Origin: Scandinavium lactucae
Lineage (GTDB): Bacteria; Pseudomonadota; Gammaproteobacteria; Enterobacterales; Enterobacteriaceae
Assembly: GCF_033843265.1 (NCBI RefSeq)
Contig: NZ_JAWXRD010000029.1
Span: 1 to 64,000, forward strand
Length of the DNA: 64,000 nucleotides
Direction of reading: 5' to 3'
The position numbers and the translations under genes are program-made. Below the pieces are notes generated by a model. That model saw only the letters and a program-made list of their open reading frames with translations. It was not told the origin of the DNA and did not search any database. Each line of letters opens with the position of its first letter. Position 1 is the first letter of the stretch. Shown piece after piece: positions 25,150 to 34,143 of the stretch.

Positions 25150-26088
25150 TTAAATCAACGATAACCCACACAGCAGCGTGTAATCCGCCGTATTCGCGCT
25201 GCCCGTCGGGCGCGGCTGCTGCTGTTGCCAGCTAAACCAGGCGCTAAACAGGGCGATAAAATCGTCTGGCGTTAGCGCCGCATTATCTTCCAGCCACATG
25301 GCGCATAACATTTTCAACTGGAAAAATTGACGGGTTAACGAACTCAATGCCACGCCATAGTTATCGGCATCCGGGTGCGGAAAGAATTCACTGTAGAGGC
25401 GATAAATCAGGATATTACGCGCGATGTGCGGCTGTTCATCCAGCAGCGGAATACGCTTCTTATCCAGTTCTTTTAAACGATCCTGCAAGCGTGCCCGCTC
25501 CATCACTGCAAGCTCACTCAGCTTCAGCATGACCATCATCTTTTGCATCGCAGGCAGATTCAAATTCAGGCGCATCGCCCCCATTTCACCCAGCGCTTCA
25601 ACGCGGTTAAGCTCAATGGCAGGCAACTGGGCCAACTGCTCGTTGAGGATCCCCCCCTCCGCCAGCTGAGAAAGCTGTTCACCCATCTCGACCAGTCGCT
25701 GTGGTTTACGCTGGTTTTCCTCAATGTAGCGCTGTGCTTTGCTGAGCAGGACGCCAATAGCGTAGAGGCTACTTTCCAGCGTCAGCGCCGGGTTTACAGC
25801 CATGTTAATGCACTGCTGGTTTAACGTCTCATCCCAGAGGTTCTTCTTTCGTGCGCCATCCGCCAGGGCTTCATCGGTATGCAGTATAAACGCCTGCGGG
25901 TTAAGGAGGATCTCTCGCGCCGCACTTTCGCAGGCGGCATTGAGGCTGTCGCGCCGCTGGTTGCCCATCGTCAGGTGAGTATACGGCCCGTGGTCAGTTT
26001 CAGCCTGACAGGCCGGGCAGACGCACGGCGTTTCCCGCTGGCGAAAACGGATAACGTATTCAGGTTGGTAATGCTCTATCAATTTCAT
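25150..26088 (-). CDS. FliB-like flagellin lysine N-methylase, short form
   Basis: Resembles FliB, the enzyme that methylates lysines of flagellin in Salmonella. Visible similarity: start MKLIEHYQPEYVIRFR, a Cys cluster (CVCPAC, Cys22, 24 and 27), the motif LNAACESAAREILLNPQAF at about 49-67 and a C-terminal helix pair (FFQLKMLCAMW, then DDFIALFSAWF). At 312 residues it is much shorter than Salmonella FliB (about 400): the Cys-rich N-terminal part seems condensed. I place the start at the ATG at 26088, which has GGAG 8 bases upstream; an in-frame GTG at 26127 overlaps the glycosyltransferase stop but lacks a binding site. Last gene of the lafK-lfi transcript. Target presumably LafA; activity not certain. 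Confidence 0.75.
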   Translation of the reverse strand: MKLIEHYQPEYVIRFRQRETPCVCPACQAETDHGPYTHLTMGNQRRDSLNAACESAAREILLNPQAFILHTDEALADGARKKNLWDETLNQQCINMAVNPALTLESSLYAIGVLLSKAQRYIEENQRKPQRLVEMGEQLSQLAEGGILNEQLAQLPAIELNRVEALGEMGAMRLNLNLPAMQKMMVMLKLSELAVMERARLQDRLKELDKKRIPLLDEQPHIARNILIYRLYSEFFPHPDADNYGVALSSLTRQFFQLKMLCAMWLEDNAALTPDDFIALFSAWFSWQQQQPRPTGSANTADYTLLCGLSLI

Positions 26089-26123
26089 ACCTACTGCTCC
26101 AGCCGCTGCAATGGCGGCGTTTG

Positions 26124-27503
26124 TCACTGAAAATTTTTACGGAAAAACCAGTGGGTACAGTCGATCGTTGCCCCACTCGTCGGGTCGTGTATCTCAGGTA
26201 AAAAGGCGAAACTCGGCTGCAAACCCAGCCAGCAGTGCGACTGCATTTGTGCAGGCCAGCAGGCATCAAGGCTGTTCGCCTGTCGGTAGTGTTCAAGCAG
26301 CGTCGGGATATAAGCACCGTTGACCGCATAGGCACACCCGCAACCCGCGTCCAGTACCCGCGCCACGCCGGGCAGCGCTTTAAGGGGAGAAATGCTGTTG
26401 TAACGCGCCCCCAGCAGCACCACCTGCCAGTCAATATGCGGCAGACGCGTCAGCAGCCGGTTGACCGTTTCCAGAGACATCTCTTTACGCACAAACTTCG
26501 CATTGGCATCCAGCAGCAGCACGCTGCTCCACTGTTCACGCAGTGCCTGCTCAAGCACCTGGCAGTGCCGTTCGAGTTCGCTATGCATCGGATCGTATGC
26601 AAACGGCACCAGCAGATCTTCCTTCAGACCCAGCGAAACCAGCGACCGCAGCTGCGCCGCAAGCGATTCGGGCTGGCGGGGATCGTAAAGCACGGCGATC
26701 CGGCCAAACGCCTGCCACTCGACGGACGCGCTCAGCGGCGCTTGACTTAAACGCCGATAGTGGCTCAGCAGGTTGCGATCGGTGACGAAATCTTCCAGCG
26801 TGAGATCGACGGGTTGGGAAGAACCCAGCACAAAATCCTTATCGTAGGTATTGGCGCTATGGGAAATGCATAAAATCGCCTGGCGCGGATCGATCTGTTG
26901 GATTGGCGTCGTAAAGTTGTTCAGGAACGCCTGCTCTTCCGCGAGTGTCGCGGTGTCTTCATAGCGATGATTTTTAAGGAAGTTACGATGGTAGCCGAAC
27001 GTACCGTTAAGCGCATGGCGTTCGCCAAACGCATGGGTACGGTAGATTTTATCGAGATGGCTGTACCAGATATAAATGGTATCACTGCCGGAAAACAGCG
27101 CGTTGTTGTTCTGCATCGCCGCAACCTGCATGCTGATTTTATTCGGCGGATAATAGTCATCATCATCAAAGCAGAGGATATATTCCCCTTTCGCCATCTC
27201 GTTGAGCATGTTGCGTTTTTTGCCAAGATCGAGACGTTCCGGGCTATGCACATAGCGTACGTTGCAAGCTGCCGAATCGACCATCATGTCGATCAGCTCC
27301 TGGTTGCTGTTCTCTGAGTCATCCAGAATAATCAGCTCGCGCTTGTCTGCCGGGTAATCCTGATACTGGAAGATATAGAGCAGATAAGGCAGAAACGCCC
27401 GGCGGTTCCAGGTGGGGCATACCACGCTAACGAAAGGCGTTGCGTGGGGCTTTTTCTGCTGCTGGCGTTTCAGCAGCGTCTGCATCAGGTTAGGGGTAGT
27501 CAT
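26124..27503 (-). CDS. Two-domain glycosyltransferase (GT2 plus GT25-like)
   Basis: A 459-residue cytoplasmic enzyme. Residues about 22-230 form a family-2 GT-A glycosyltransferase: FVSVVCPTWNRR start, IILDDSENSN nucleotide-binding region, KKRNMLNEMAKGEYILCFDD leading to the metal-binding DDDD at 113-116. Residues about 265-455 look like a second transferase domain of the GT25 (LPS/galactosyltransferase-like) kind, with SVLLLDANAKF, DWQVVLLGARYNSISPLKA, GCGCAYAVNGAYIPTLLEH and QPSFAFLPEIHD. It starts directly after lfiJ, inside the flagellar operon, so the likely acceptor is lateral flagellin (O-glycosylation) or a glycan built on it. Sugar donor unknown. The second-domain call is less certain than the first. 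Confidence 0.8.
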   Translation of the reverse strand: MTTPNLMQTLLKRQQQKKPHATPFVSVVCPTWNRRAFLPYLLYIFQYQDYPADKRELIILDDSENSNQELIDMMVDSAACNVRYVHSPERLDLGKKRNMLNEMAKGEYILCFDDDDYYPPNKISMQVAAMQNNNALFSGSDTIYIWYSHLDKIYRTHAFGERHALNGTFGYHRNFLKNHRYEDTATLAEEQAFLNNFTTPIQQIDPRQAILCISHSANTYDKDFVLGSSQPVDLTLEDFVTDRNLLSHYRRLSQAPLSASVEWQAFGRIAVLYDPRQPESLAAQLRSLVSLGLKEDLLVPFAYDPMHSELERHCQVLEQALREQWSSVLLLDANAKFVRKEMSLETVNRLLTRLPHIDWQVVLLGARYNSISPLKALPGVARVLDAGCGCAYAVNGAYIPTLLEHYRQANSLDACWPAQMQSHCWLGLQPSFAFLPEIHDPTSGATIDCTHWFFRKNFQ

Positions 27504-27504
27504 C

Positions 27505-27948
27505 TTATCGCTGCCGTTTTGCCTGATGTTGCCTCAGCCAGCACTGGGCCGAGAGTGCGTCTGTGTTTTTCTGGTCACGACGATCCTGCGCCAGGCGCTG
27601 ATCCGCCCGCCGGGATGCCAGCACTAACTCCAGGCTTTTTTCCCGACGGGATTCTGCCAGCAAATTGCCCTGTAACTTTTGCGCCTCTACGCTCGCCAGG
27701 GCCTGCTCCTGTTTTTGCCAGTCGATGACCCGCTGAATATGGCGTTTATATACCGACTGGTTGTTCAGCATCACCGCGCCGCTCTGGGCGTCCTGAACGC
27801 TGTGAGTCACCAGATTCGACAGCGCGTGAATGTTCTTCTCCAGCCGCTGACAAAGTTGATGCTGAGAGGCCAGTCTGGCGCTCAGATCCTGTACCGCACG
27901 GTGGCGCAGCGTCTGGAGTTGCTCCAGGGTTGAAATCAGTTTTGTCAT
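27505..27948 (-). CDS. lfiJ: LfiJ, FliJ-like export stalk protein
   Basis: Coiled-coil protein of 147 residues that would sit in the central pore of the LfiI ATPase ring and link it to the export gate. Composition (Gln/Arg/Leu/Ala, heptad pattern throughout) and position directly after lfiI match FliJ; sequence conservation in this family is low. Confidence 0.85.
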   Translation of the reverse strand: MTKLISTLEQLQTLRHRAVQDLSARLASQHQLCQRLEKNIHALSNLVTHSVQDAQSGAVMLNNQSVYKRHIQRVIDWQKQEQALASVEAQKLQGNLLAESRREKSLELVLASRRADQRLAQDRRDQKNTDALSAQCWLRQHQAKRQR

Positions 27949-27954
27949 GGTGAA

Positions 27955-29274
27955 TTATCCTGCCTGTGCGAGTACGTTCAGGTCAGCAATGGTTTTTTCG
28001 AGCGGGGCCGCATCCTCAACTTCCTGTTGCAGAAAACGGCTGATCGCCGGGGAAAGGTTGACCGCTTTGTCGGCCAGCGGATCGGCCCCGGCCACGTAGC
28101 CACCCAAAGGAATCAACGGCTTAATACTCTGGTATTCGGCATAGAGCTGCTTGAGCGTGCGGGCAGAACGCTGATGTTCCCTCTCCGTTACCTGGCTCAT
28201 ACAGCGGCTGATCGATTGTCCAATATCGATAGCCGGATAGTGACCGGCCTCTGCCAGATGGCGGGACAAAACAATGTGGCCGTCGAGCACCGCCCGGGCG
28301 CAGTCCACAATCGGGTCCTGCTGATCGTCTCCTTCCGCCAGCACCGTATAAATCGCCGTCATTGAGCCGTGGCTTTCGCTGTTCCCCGCACTTTCAACCA
28401 GTTTTGGGATCAGGCCAAACGCCGACGGCGGGTAGCCTTTGGTCGCCGGAGGTTCACCCAGCGAGAGGGCAATTTCACGCTGTGCCATGGCGTAACGCGT
28501 CAGGGAATCGACCAGCAACAGAACATCTTTCCCTTTGTCGCGATAGTAGCTCGCGATGGTATGACAGAGCTCAGTGGCTTTTATCCGCATCAACGGCGAT
28601 TCATCCGCAGGGGCCGCCACAATCACCGATTTTCGGCGTCCGGCCTCGCCCAGCGAATGCTCGATAAACTCTTTGACTTCGCGTCCACGCTCGCCAATCA
28701 GTCCGACTACCACCACTTCGGCCTGGGTGTAGCGGGTCATCATCCCAAGAAGTACGCTTTTACCGACGCCGCTGCCTGCCATTAGCCCCACTCGCTGACC
28801 TTTGCCGATCGTCAGCAGACCATTGATGGCCCTCACTCCCACATCAAGCGGAGCGTCAACCGGCTGGCGTTTCAGGGGATGCACCTGCGGTAACTGCTGG
28901 GGTAATACGGTATCGCCGGTCAGTTTGCCTTTATCGTCGATAGGCTCACCCAGGCCGTTAACCACCCGCCCCAGCCACTGATCGCCAATCAATACGCCCT
29001 GCTGCTTGTCCGCGGGATAAACGCGCGCCCCCGCCATCAGCCCGGCGGGCTGCTTAAAGGGCATCAGGAAGGTCACATCCCGGTCAAACCCGACCACCTG
29101 CGCGTCAATCAGTTCGCCTTCCGCCCCCTCCACCTGGCAGAGTTGGCCCACGGCCAGTTGGCATCCGACACACTCAAGCAGGATCCCGGCGACGCGTACC
29201 AGTCTTCCCGCCACACGCGCCAGATTGATGTTCTCAAGTGAGCGCAGGACCTGTTCAAATTGGGTGTCACTCAT
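27955..29274 (-). CDS. lfiI: Flagellar export ATPase LfiI (FliI-like)
   Basis: ATPase of the flagellar type III export apparatus, forming a hexamer at the membrane base. Walker A is GLMAGSGVGKSVLLG; the Walker B region is DVLLLVDSLTRYAMAQRE; the ATPase family signature ALSLGEPPATKGYPPSAF and the C-terminal substrate-binding region are intact. Length is 439 residues. It overlaps lfiH by 8 bases. Confidence 0.97.
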   Translation of the reverse strand: MSDTQFEQVLRSLENINLARVAGRLVRVAGILLECVGCQLAVGQLCQVEGAEGELIDAQVVGFDRDVTFLMPFKQPAGLMAGARVYPADKQQGVLIGDQWLGRVVNGLGEPIDDKGKLTGDTVLPQQLPQVHPLKRQPVDAPLDVGVRAINGLLTIGKGQRVGLMAGSGVGKSVLLGMMTRYTQAEVVVVGLIGERGREVKEFIEHSLGEAGRRKSVIVAAPADESPLMRIKATELCHTIASYYRDKGKDVLLLVDSLTRYAMAQREIALSLGEPPATKGYPPSAFGLIPKLVESAGNSESHGSMTAIYTVLAEGDDQQDPIVDCARAVLDGHIVLSRHLAEAGHYPAIDIGQSISRCMSQVTEREHQRSARTLKQLYAEYQSIKPLIPLGGYVAGADPLADKAVNLSPAISRFLQQEVEDAAPLEKTIADLNVLAQAG

Positions 29275-30013
29275 CGTGCGATTCCGGCAACAGGTTCGCT
29301 TTTAGGGCATCCATACACTGATCGAGACGATGCTGGCACCCTACGTCCATTTCGGTGGTGTTGGTTACCACCCGACACTCTCCGGGAGGAAGATCGGGAT
29401 CGGCGGTTAGCCCCCAGTACACCGCTTTGTCAGGCTCTGCCTCGCTGATGCGCCGATGCTCGTCACTGTTCAACAGCACTTTGACCTGCTCCGGCTGTTG
29501 AGGCAGTGCGCTGAGTGCTTCCTCTACCAGGGTCAGGATCTGTGTCGGATGCAGGGTCAGTTCGCAGCGAATAACCTGGCGAGTCACTTTTTCCACCAGC
29601 TGGAGCAACTCTTCACGACGACGCTGTTCATAGTTCGCCATGAAGGACTCCATCGAGGCGATGATGTTGTCCAGCGGATGGGCCGCGTCAAGAAACTGCT
29701 GACGCGCCTGCACTTTTCCCTCTGAGCGCCCTTTACGCACGCCCTCGTCAAAGCCCAGCCGGAGCCCCTCCTGATATCCCTCTTCCTTGCCCTCTTCCAG
29801 CCCCTGAGCAAAACCGCTGTTCAGACCCTCCTGAAACCCTTGCTGCAGCTGAGCCTGTAGCGCTGCGTCGTCCATCAGAGGGCGCGCATCATCGGACTGG
29901 CCCTGCGCCGGGCGGCGTTTACGCAGCGGCGGGAATTTATGCAGACGTGGTTTAATCACCGCCTGTCGGCTGCTGGTGAGCGCGCTGAGAGGTAAACTCT
30001 GTTTTTTGTACAT
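29267..30013 (-). CDS. lfiH: LfiH, FliH-like export ATPase regulator
   Basis: Negative regulator and tether of the export ATPase. The N terminus is disordered and basic; residues about 75-115 hold the GxxxG-type repeats characteristic of FliH (EGLNSGFAQGLEEGKEEGY and following); the C-terminal domain that binds LfiI covers about 130-245. Length is 248 residues. Confidence 0.92.
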   Translation of the reverse strand: MYKKQSLPLSALTSSRQAVIKPRLHKFPPLRKRRPAQGQSDDARPLMDDAALQAQLQQGFQEGLNSGFAQGLEEGKEEGYQEGLRLGFDEGVRKGRSEGKVQARQQFLDAAHPLDNIIASMESFMANYEQRRREELLQLVEKVTRQVIRCELTLHPTQILTLVEEALSALPQQPEQVKVLLNSDEHRRISEAEPDKAVYWGLTADPDLPPGECRVVTNTTEMDVGCQHRLDQCMDALKANLLPESHDE

Positions 30014-30016
30014 GAG

Positions 30017-31051
30017 TTACTCCATGGTCTGCTCGGCGAAGAGTTGCACCTGAATTTCCCCTTCTTCCGCAAGCTGGCGCACCGTGGCCATGATCTCTTT
30101 ACGCACATGCTCCACACGGCTGACGGGCACTGGCCCCAGACGCGTAGTGGTGGATTGCAGTAACGACACCTGACGTTTTGGCATGACGTTGAAAATGGCC
30201 TGGCGCAGAACCGGTTCGGTGCCTTTAAGCGCCACCGCCCACTCCTCAATGGCAATTTCCTCCATCAGACGCTGAAGCGTGGCTGGGGTCTGGCGGCTGA
30301 GGATAAAGAATTCGTACATCTCCTCTTCCAGTTCATCCACCACTTCGGCATCGCGCTCGCGCAGCTGATCGAGCAACTGCTGCTGGTTGCCCGGAATACG
30401 GTTAACAATGTTGGCCGCATGTTTGATCCCCACCACTTTGGACCCATGCTCAGAGAGCACCGCGACGCCGCGCTCAATCAGACGATCCAGCTCGTCGATG
30501 ACATCGCGGTTGACGTCATCCAGGCGGGCAATACGCCAGACTATCTCGTCCTGACGCTCCTGCGACAGCGCGCTAAGCACGCCCGCTGCCACATCCGGTG
30601 GCAGGAATGCCAGAAACACCGCCTGCAACTGCAGGTGCTCTTGCTCGATAAGCGCAGCCAGTTGAGGAATATCTACCCATTGCAGACGCGCCATGCGGTG
30701 GCGAATTTCATCCCCGTAAATACCGTTAATCACGCTGCCGGCAATCTCGCCGCCCAACGCTTTTTCGAGGATACTGCGCAGGTAGCTCCGCGACGCACCA
30801 TTGATGCCGCTCTGTTCGCGGTAATCATCAAAGAAGTTATTCATCGCATGACGCGCCTGTTCGACCTTTACACCATGCAGACGCGCCATGGTATCGCTCA
30901 GCAAAATCACCTCGTCGCGGTTCATTTTTTGCATCACTTTTGCTGCGGCTTCTTCACCGACGCTGAGCAACAGTATGGCGGCCTGTTCGAGTCGGCTGCG
31001 CCCTGCTTTTACACCACCGTTGCTGCTATTGCTTGTTGTCAGTTCGCTCAT
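30017..31051 (-). CDS. lfiG: Motor switch protein LfiG (FliG-like)
   Basis: Rotor protein that receives torque from LafT. N-terminal (about 15-110), middle (about 115-200) and C-terminal (about 210-340) FliG domains are present, with AAILLLSVGEEAAAKVMQKM near the start, the EQEH-like EQEHLQLQAVFLAFLPP and a charged torque helix region near VRKEIMATVRQLAEEGEI. Length is 344 residues. Its start lies inside the end of lfiF (26-base overlap). Confidence 0.95.
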   Translation of the reverse strand: MSELTTSNSSNGGVKAGRSRLEQAAILLLSVGEEAAAKVMQKMNRDEVILLSDTMARLHGVKVEQARHAMNNFFDDYREQSGINGASRSYLRSILEKALGGEIAGSVINGIYGDEIRHRMARLQWVDIPQLAALIEQEHLQLQAVFLAFLPPDVAAGVLSALSQERQDEIVWRIARLDDVNRDVIDELDRLIERGVAVLSEHGSKVVGIKHAANIVNRIPGNQQQLLDQLRERDAEVVDELEEEMYEFFILSRQTPATLQRLMEEIAIEEWAVALKGTEPVLRQAIFNVMPKRQVSLLQSTTTRLGPVPVSRVEHVRKEIMATVRQLAEEGEIQVQLFAEQTME

Positions 31052-32705
31052 TGCTGTTGATCCATTGTTTCAATACTTCAGCCATACGTTCGGTTTCGTT
31101 TTCTGCCAGCATTTGCAGGTATTCCACCTTGGTTTCAAGGCCAGAACTTTGCGGCGGCAGTTCAGCGTCCTGATTGAATGCCGGACCCGGCAGACCGGTC
31201 AGGCCGGATTCTGTCGTGACCATTTCGTTTTCAATGGCATCGTTTTGCGCTGGGCCATCAATCGCCGCTAGCTCATCCGGTCCACGACGGGCATAACGTT
31301 GTGCTAATGGCCGCAGCCCGAATAGCAGCGTGAGCAGGACAAGCAGGCCGATACCGCCATTCTGCCCCCAGTACTGAATGTTGGGGTCTTGCCACCACTT
31401 CAGTTCCGGGAAGCCATCCACCGTTTTTTCTACGAAGGCCAGACGGTCCAGCGTCAGGGAATCCCCGCGCGTTTTTTCAATGCCTGCCGCATCCTCCACC
31501 AGCCGCGTCAGCGCAGTCAGTTGTTCTGGCGTCATACTGGCAAGCGAAGGGGCAGACTGATTTAATGCCACCGCCACGCGCAGTTTTTCGAGCTTATAGC
31601 CAGGGTGGCGGATATGACGGATGTCGCGGTCAAAGGCGTATTTACGCTGCTCCTGGCTGCGGCTGGAAAGTGAGCGCGGATCGTTGGTTTGCGTTTGCGT
31701 TTGCGCAGTCTGCTGATTCGCCTCCACGGGAGGTGTTGCCGTTGGTGCAGGCTGATTGACCGGGCGGTTGCTCAGGGAGCCTGGGATCCCCATTGCCAGT
31801 TCGTTGGTGGTATTTTCGCGCGAGATGTTTTCATCGCTGACCTGCGGCTCTTTACCCAAACGCTCCTGGGTCTCTTCCACGCTGCTCATGTCAACGGTTG
31901 GCGTCACGCTGATGCGGAAATTCTCATTACCAAACAGCGGCGTTAACAGCCTGGCGATATTGTGGGTTGTTTCGTTTTTAATCCGCTCAATAACGTCGCG
32001 TCCCTGGCGAATGTTCGCCAGATTCGCGCCACCCTGCTGGCCGTTTTCTGACAGTAGGTTCCCGGCCTGATCCACCACGCGCACGCTGGCAGCCGGCATC
32101 CCGGGTACGCTGCCCGCAACCAGTTGAACAATGGCCGCCACCTGCTGTTCGTCGAGGTGTTTGCCATAACGCAGCTGGAGCATGACTGACGCACTGCTCT
32201 GCGGTTTGTTGGTCATGACAAACGAGCTGGACTCGCTCAGGCCCAGATGCACACGCGCATTTTCAACCGGATCAAGCGCCATGATACTGCGAGCCAGTTC
32301 GCCCTCAAGGCTGCGCTTATAGCGAACGTTTTGCACAAACTGACTGCTGCCGAGCATCTCCTCTTTATCCATCAGCTCGTAGCCGTCGGGCATCACGGCG
32401 GTAATGCCTTTTGCCGCCAGCGCCATACGCGCCCGCGGTAATTTATTTTCCGGGACCAGAATTTGGCCGTTATCAGGGTTGATGCGATAGGCAATCGCCT
32501 CCGCCCCCAACACCTCGACCACCTGAGCCACTGGCAGCTTTTCCGCGCTGCCATACAGCGCGACATACCCTTGGTTACTACGCCAGAGGGAATAGACAAT
32601 CGCCGCAACCAGCAGCCCGCCCCCCGCCGCAATCAGCCATTGCGGTTTCAGGCGTCCAGTTGGAAGGGATAATGCAGAAACTTTATCTTTTAACTTAGTC
32701 AGCAC
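31026..32705 (-). CDS. lfiF: MS-ring protein LfiF (FliF-like)
   Basis: Forms the inner-membrane MS ring on which rotor and export gate assemble. Membrane segments lie at about residues 24-44 (WLIAAGGGLLVAAIVYSLW) and 447-468 (GGIGLLVLLTLLFGL), with the ring-building periplasmic domain between them (PDGYELMDKEEMLGSSQFVQ, then SSASVMLQLRYG). The C-terminal cytoplasmic tail, which binds LfiG, is acidic and ends WINSNERTDNKQ. Length is 559 residues. Confidence 0.96.
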   Translation of the reverse strand: MLTKLKDKVSALSLPTGRLKPQWLIAAGGGLLVAAIVYSLWRSNQGYVALYGSAEKLPVAQVVEVLGAEAIAYRINPDNGQILVPENKLPRARMALAAKGITAVMPDGYELMDKEEMLGSSQFVQNVRYKRSLEGELARSIMALDPVENARVHLGLSESSSFVMTNKPQSSASVMLQLRYGKHLDEQQVAAIVQLVAGSVPGMPAASVRVVDQAGNLLSENGQQGGANLANIRQGRDVIERIKNETTHNIARLLTPLFGNENFRISVTPTVDMSSVEETQERLGKEPQVSDENISRENTTNELAMGIPGSLSNRPVNQPAPTATPPVEANQQTAQTQTQTNDPRSLSSRSQEQRKYAFDRDIRHIRHPGYKLEKLRVAVALNQSAPSLASMTPEQLTALTRLVEDAAGIEKTRGDSLTLDRLAFVEKTVDGFPELKWWQDPNIQYWGQNGGIGLLVLLTLLFGLRPLAQRYARRGPDELAAIDGPAQNDAIENEMVTTESGLTGLPGPAFNQDAELPPQSSGLETKVEYLQMLAENETERMAEVLKQWINSNERTDNKQ

Positions 32706-32715
32706 GAGGTAAACC

Positions 32716-33090
32716 TTACAGCGGAGTATTCATCACTTCGTCGAGCGCAGTGGTGAGCTTATTACGCACCTGCATCATGGCAGAGAAGGCCACGCTGGCC
32801 TTTTGCGACTCAATCATTGCCCCGGTCAGGTCGTCGCTCTGGCCCAGCTCAATGGCTTTTTGTTTCGCCCCGGCGGAATGTTGCAGGGCATCAACATTGT
32901 CGATGGCGCTATTCAGGACCTGTGAAAACGAGAGGTCCCGAGTCGCGTTGATGCCCGGCAAAGAGACGCCTGGCGCAATGCGTGCGGTCTCGCCCGTTGC
33001 GCCTGAGGCGGCAACCGCCGCGGTGTTATGCAACCTGTCCAGCATCGCCTGTTGGCTGGCGGACAGACCAATAGCGGTAATTTTATCCAT
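32716..33090 (-). CDS. lfiE: LfiE, FliE-like basal-body protein
   Basis: Adaptor between the MS ring and the rod, 124 residues. The conserved C-terminal half has the family pattern DDLTGAMIESQKASVAFSAM followed by QVRNKLTTALDEVMNTPL. It lies 21 bases after lafK on the same strand, so lafK is probably the first gene of the lafK-lfiEFGHIJ transcript. Confidence 0.93.
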   Translation of the reverse strand: MDKITAIGLSASQQAMLDRLHNTAAVAASGATGETARIAPGVSLPGINATRDLSFSQVLNSAIDNVDALQHSAGAKQKAIELGQSDDLTGAMIESQKASVAFSAMMQVRNKLTTALDEVMNTPL

Positions 33091-33111
33091 ATCGTTATTC
33101 TCTTCTGCGCG

Positions 33112-34143
33112 TTACGAGTAGCATTCGATATCAATACCTTCCTCGCGCATTGACGCGAGTCGGTAACGTAACGCCCGAGGGGTTATGCCCAGGTACGCCG
33201 CCGTTTTGGACTTATTACCGTTATGGCGTTTCAGTAATTCAATGATGTACTGGTACTCCGCCATACGGCCATGAAGTTTGACGTTACCGATAGCCGAAGG
33301 CGTCGGCTGCTGCTCGCGATAGGGAGGCATCAGTTCAACGGTTGAAACCGCGGGTATGGATGCGGGAACAGGCAACCCGAAATCGTTGGCAGTAATCTCT
33401 TCGCCGTTGCTCAGGATCATCCCGCGCTGTATGACATTCTCCAGTTCGCGCACGTTTCCCGGCCAGTCGTAAGCCAGAAGCGCCTGACGGGCTTCATCGC
33501 TGAGACGGATATTGCCTTTGTGGAAGGCTTTATATTTAGCGATAAACCGCATCGCCATTGGAATAATGTCCAGACGGCGTTCACGCAGTGGCGTAATGTG
33601 AATCGGCACAACTGAAATACGGTAAAACAAATCCTGGCGAAAACGCCCTTCCGCAATTTCTTGCTGCAGATCTTTATTGGTTGAGGCAATCAGACGAATA
33701 TCCAGCGGTATTTTTTTATGGCTCCCCAGACGTTCTACTTCCTGCTCCTGTAATACGCGCAGTAATTTTGCCTGAAGTGCCAGCGGCATATCACCAATTT
33801 CATCCAGCAGCAGTGTACCGCCATTTGCCTGTTCGAATTTCCCGGCCACACCGGTTACCGCACCGGTAAATGCGCCCTTTTCGTAGCCGAAGAGCATCGC
33901 TTCCAGCATACTTTCAGGAATCGCTGCGCAATTTATTCCCACATACGGGGCATCGGCACCTAAGGCATTTTCATGGATGTAGCGCGCAACACATTCTTTC
34001 CCTGTACCCGTTTCGCCTGTAATGAGTACCGACACATTATATTTAGCAACACGGCGTGCTAATGAAAATACATTTACGCTTTCAGGCGCACTGGCAACGA
34101 ATCCATTTTCATTACGGACTTCATGTTCAATAACAATACTCAT
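33112..34143 (-). CDS. lafK: Sigma-54-dependent activator LafK
   Basis: Enhancer-binding protein that would open sigma-54 promoters of the lateral-flagellar genes. The AAA+ domain (about 25-245) is complete: Walker A GETGTGKE, the sigma-54 contact loop GAFTGA, Walker B GGTLLLDEIGD and arginine-finger region FRQDLFYRISVV. A Fis-type DNA-binding helix-turn-helix is at the C terminus (KTAAYLGITPRALRYRLASM). The N-terminal domain is only about 25 residues, so there is no receiver domain to phosphorylate: activity is probably set by its level or a partner protein. The site GGTGAG lies 5 bases before the ATG. Confidence 0.93.
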   Translation of the reverse strand: MSIVIEHEVRNENGFVASAPESVNVFSLARRVAKYNVSVLITGETGTGKECVARYIHENALGADAPYVGINCAAIPESMLEAMLFGYEKGAFTGAVTGVAGKFEQANGGTLLLDEIGDMPLALQAKLLRVLQEQEVERLGSHKKIPLDIRLIASTNKDLQQEIAEGRFRQDLFYRISVVPIHITPLRERRLDIIPMAMRFIAKYKAFHKGNIRLSDEARQALLAYDWPGNVRELENVIQRGMILSNGEEITANDFGLPVPASIPAVSTVELMPPYREQQPTPSAIGNVKLHGRMAEYQYIIELLKRHNGNKSKTAAYLGITPRALRYRLASMREEGIDIECYS

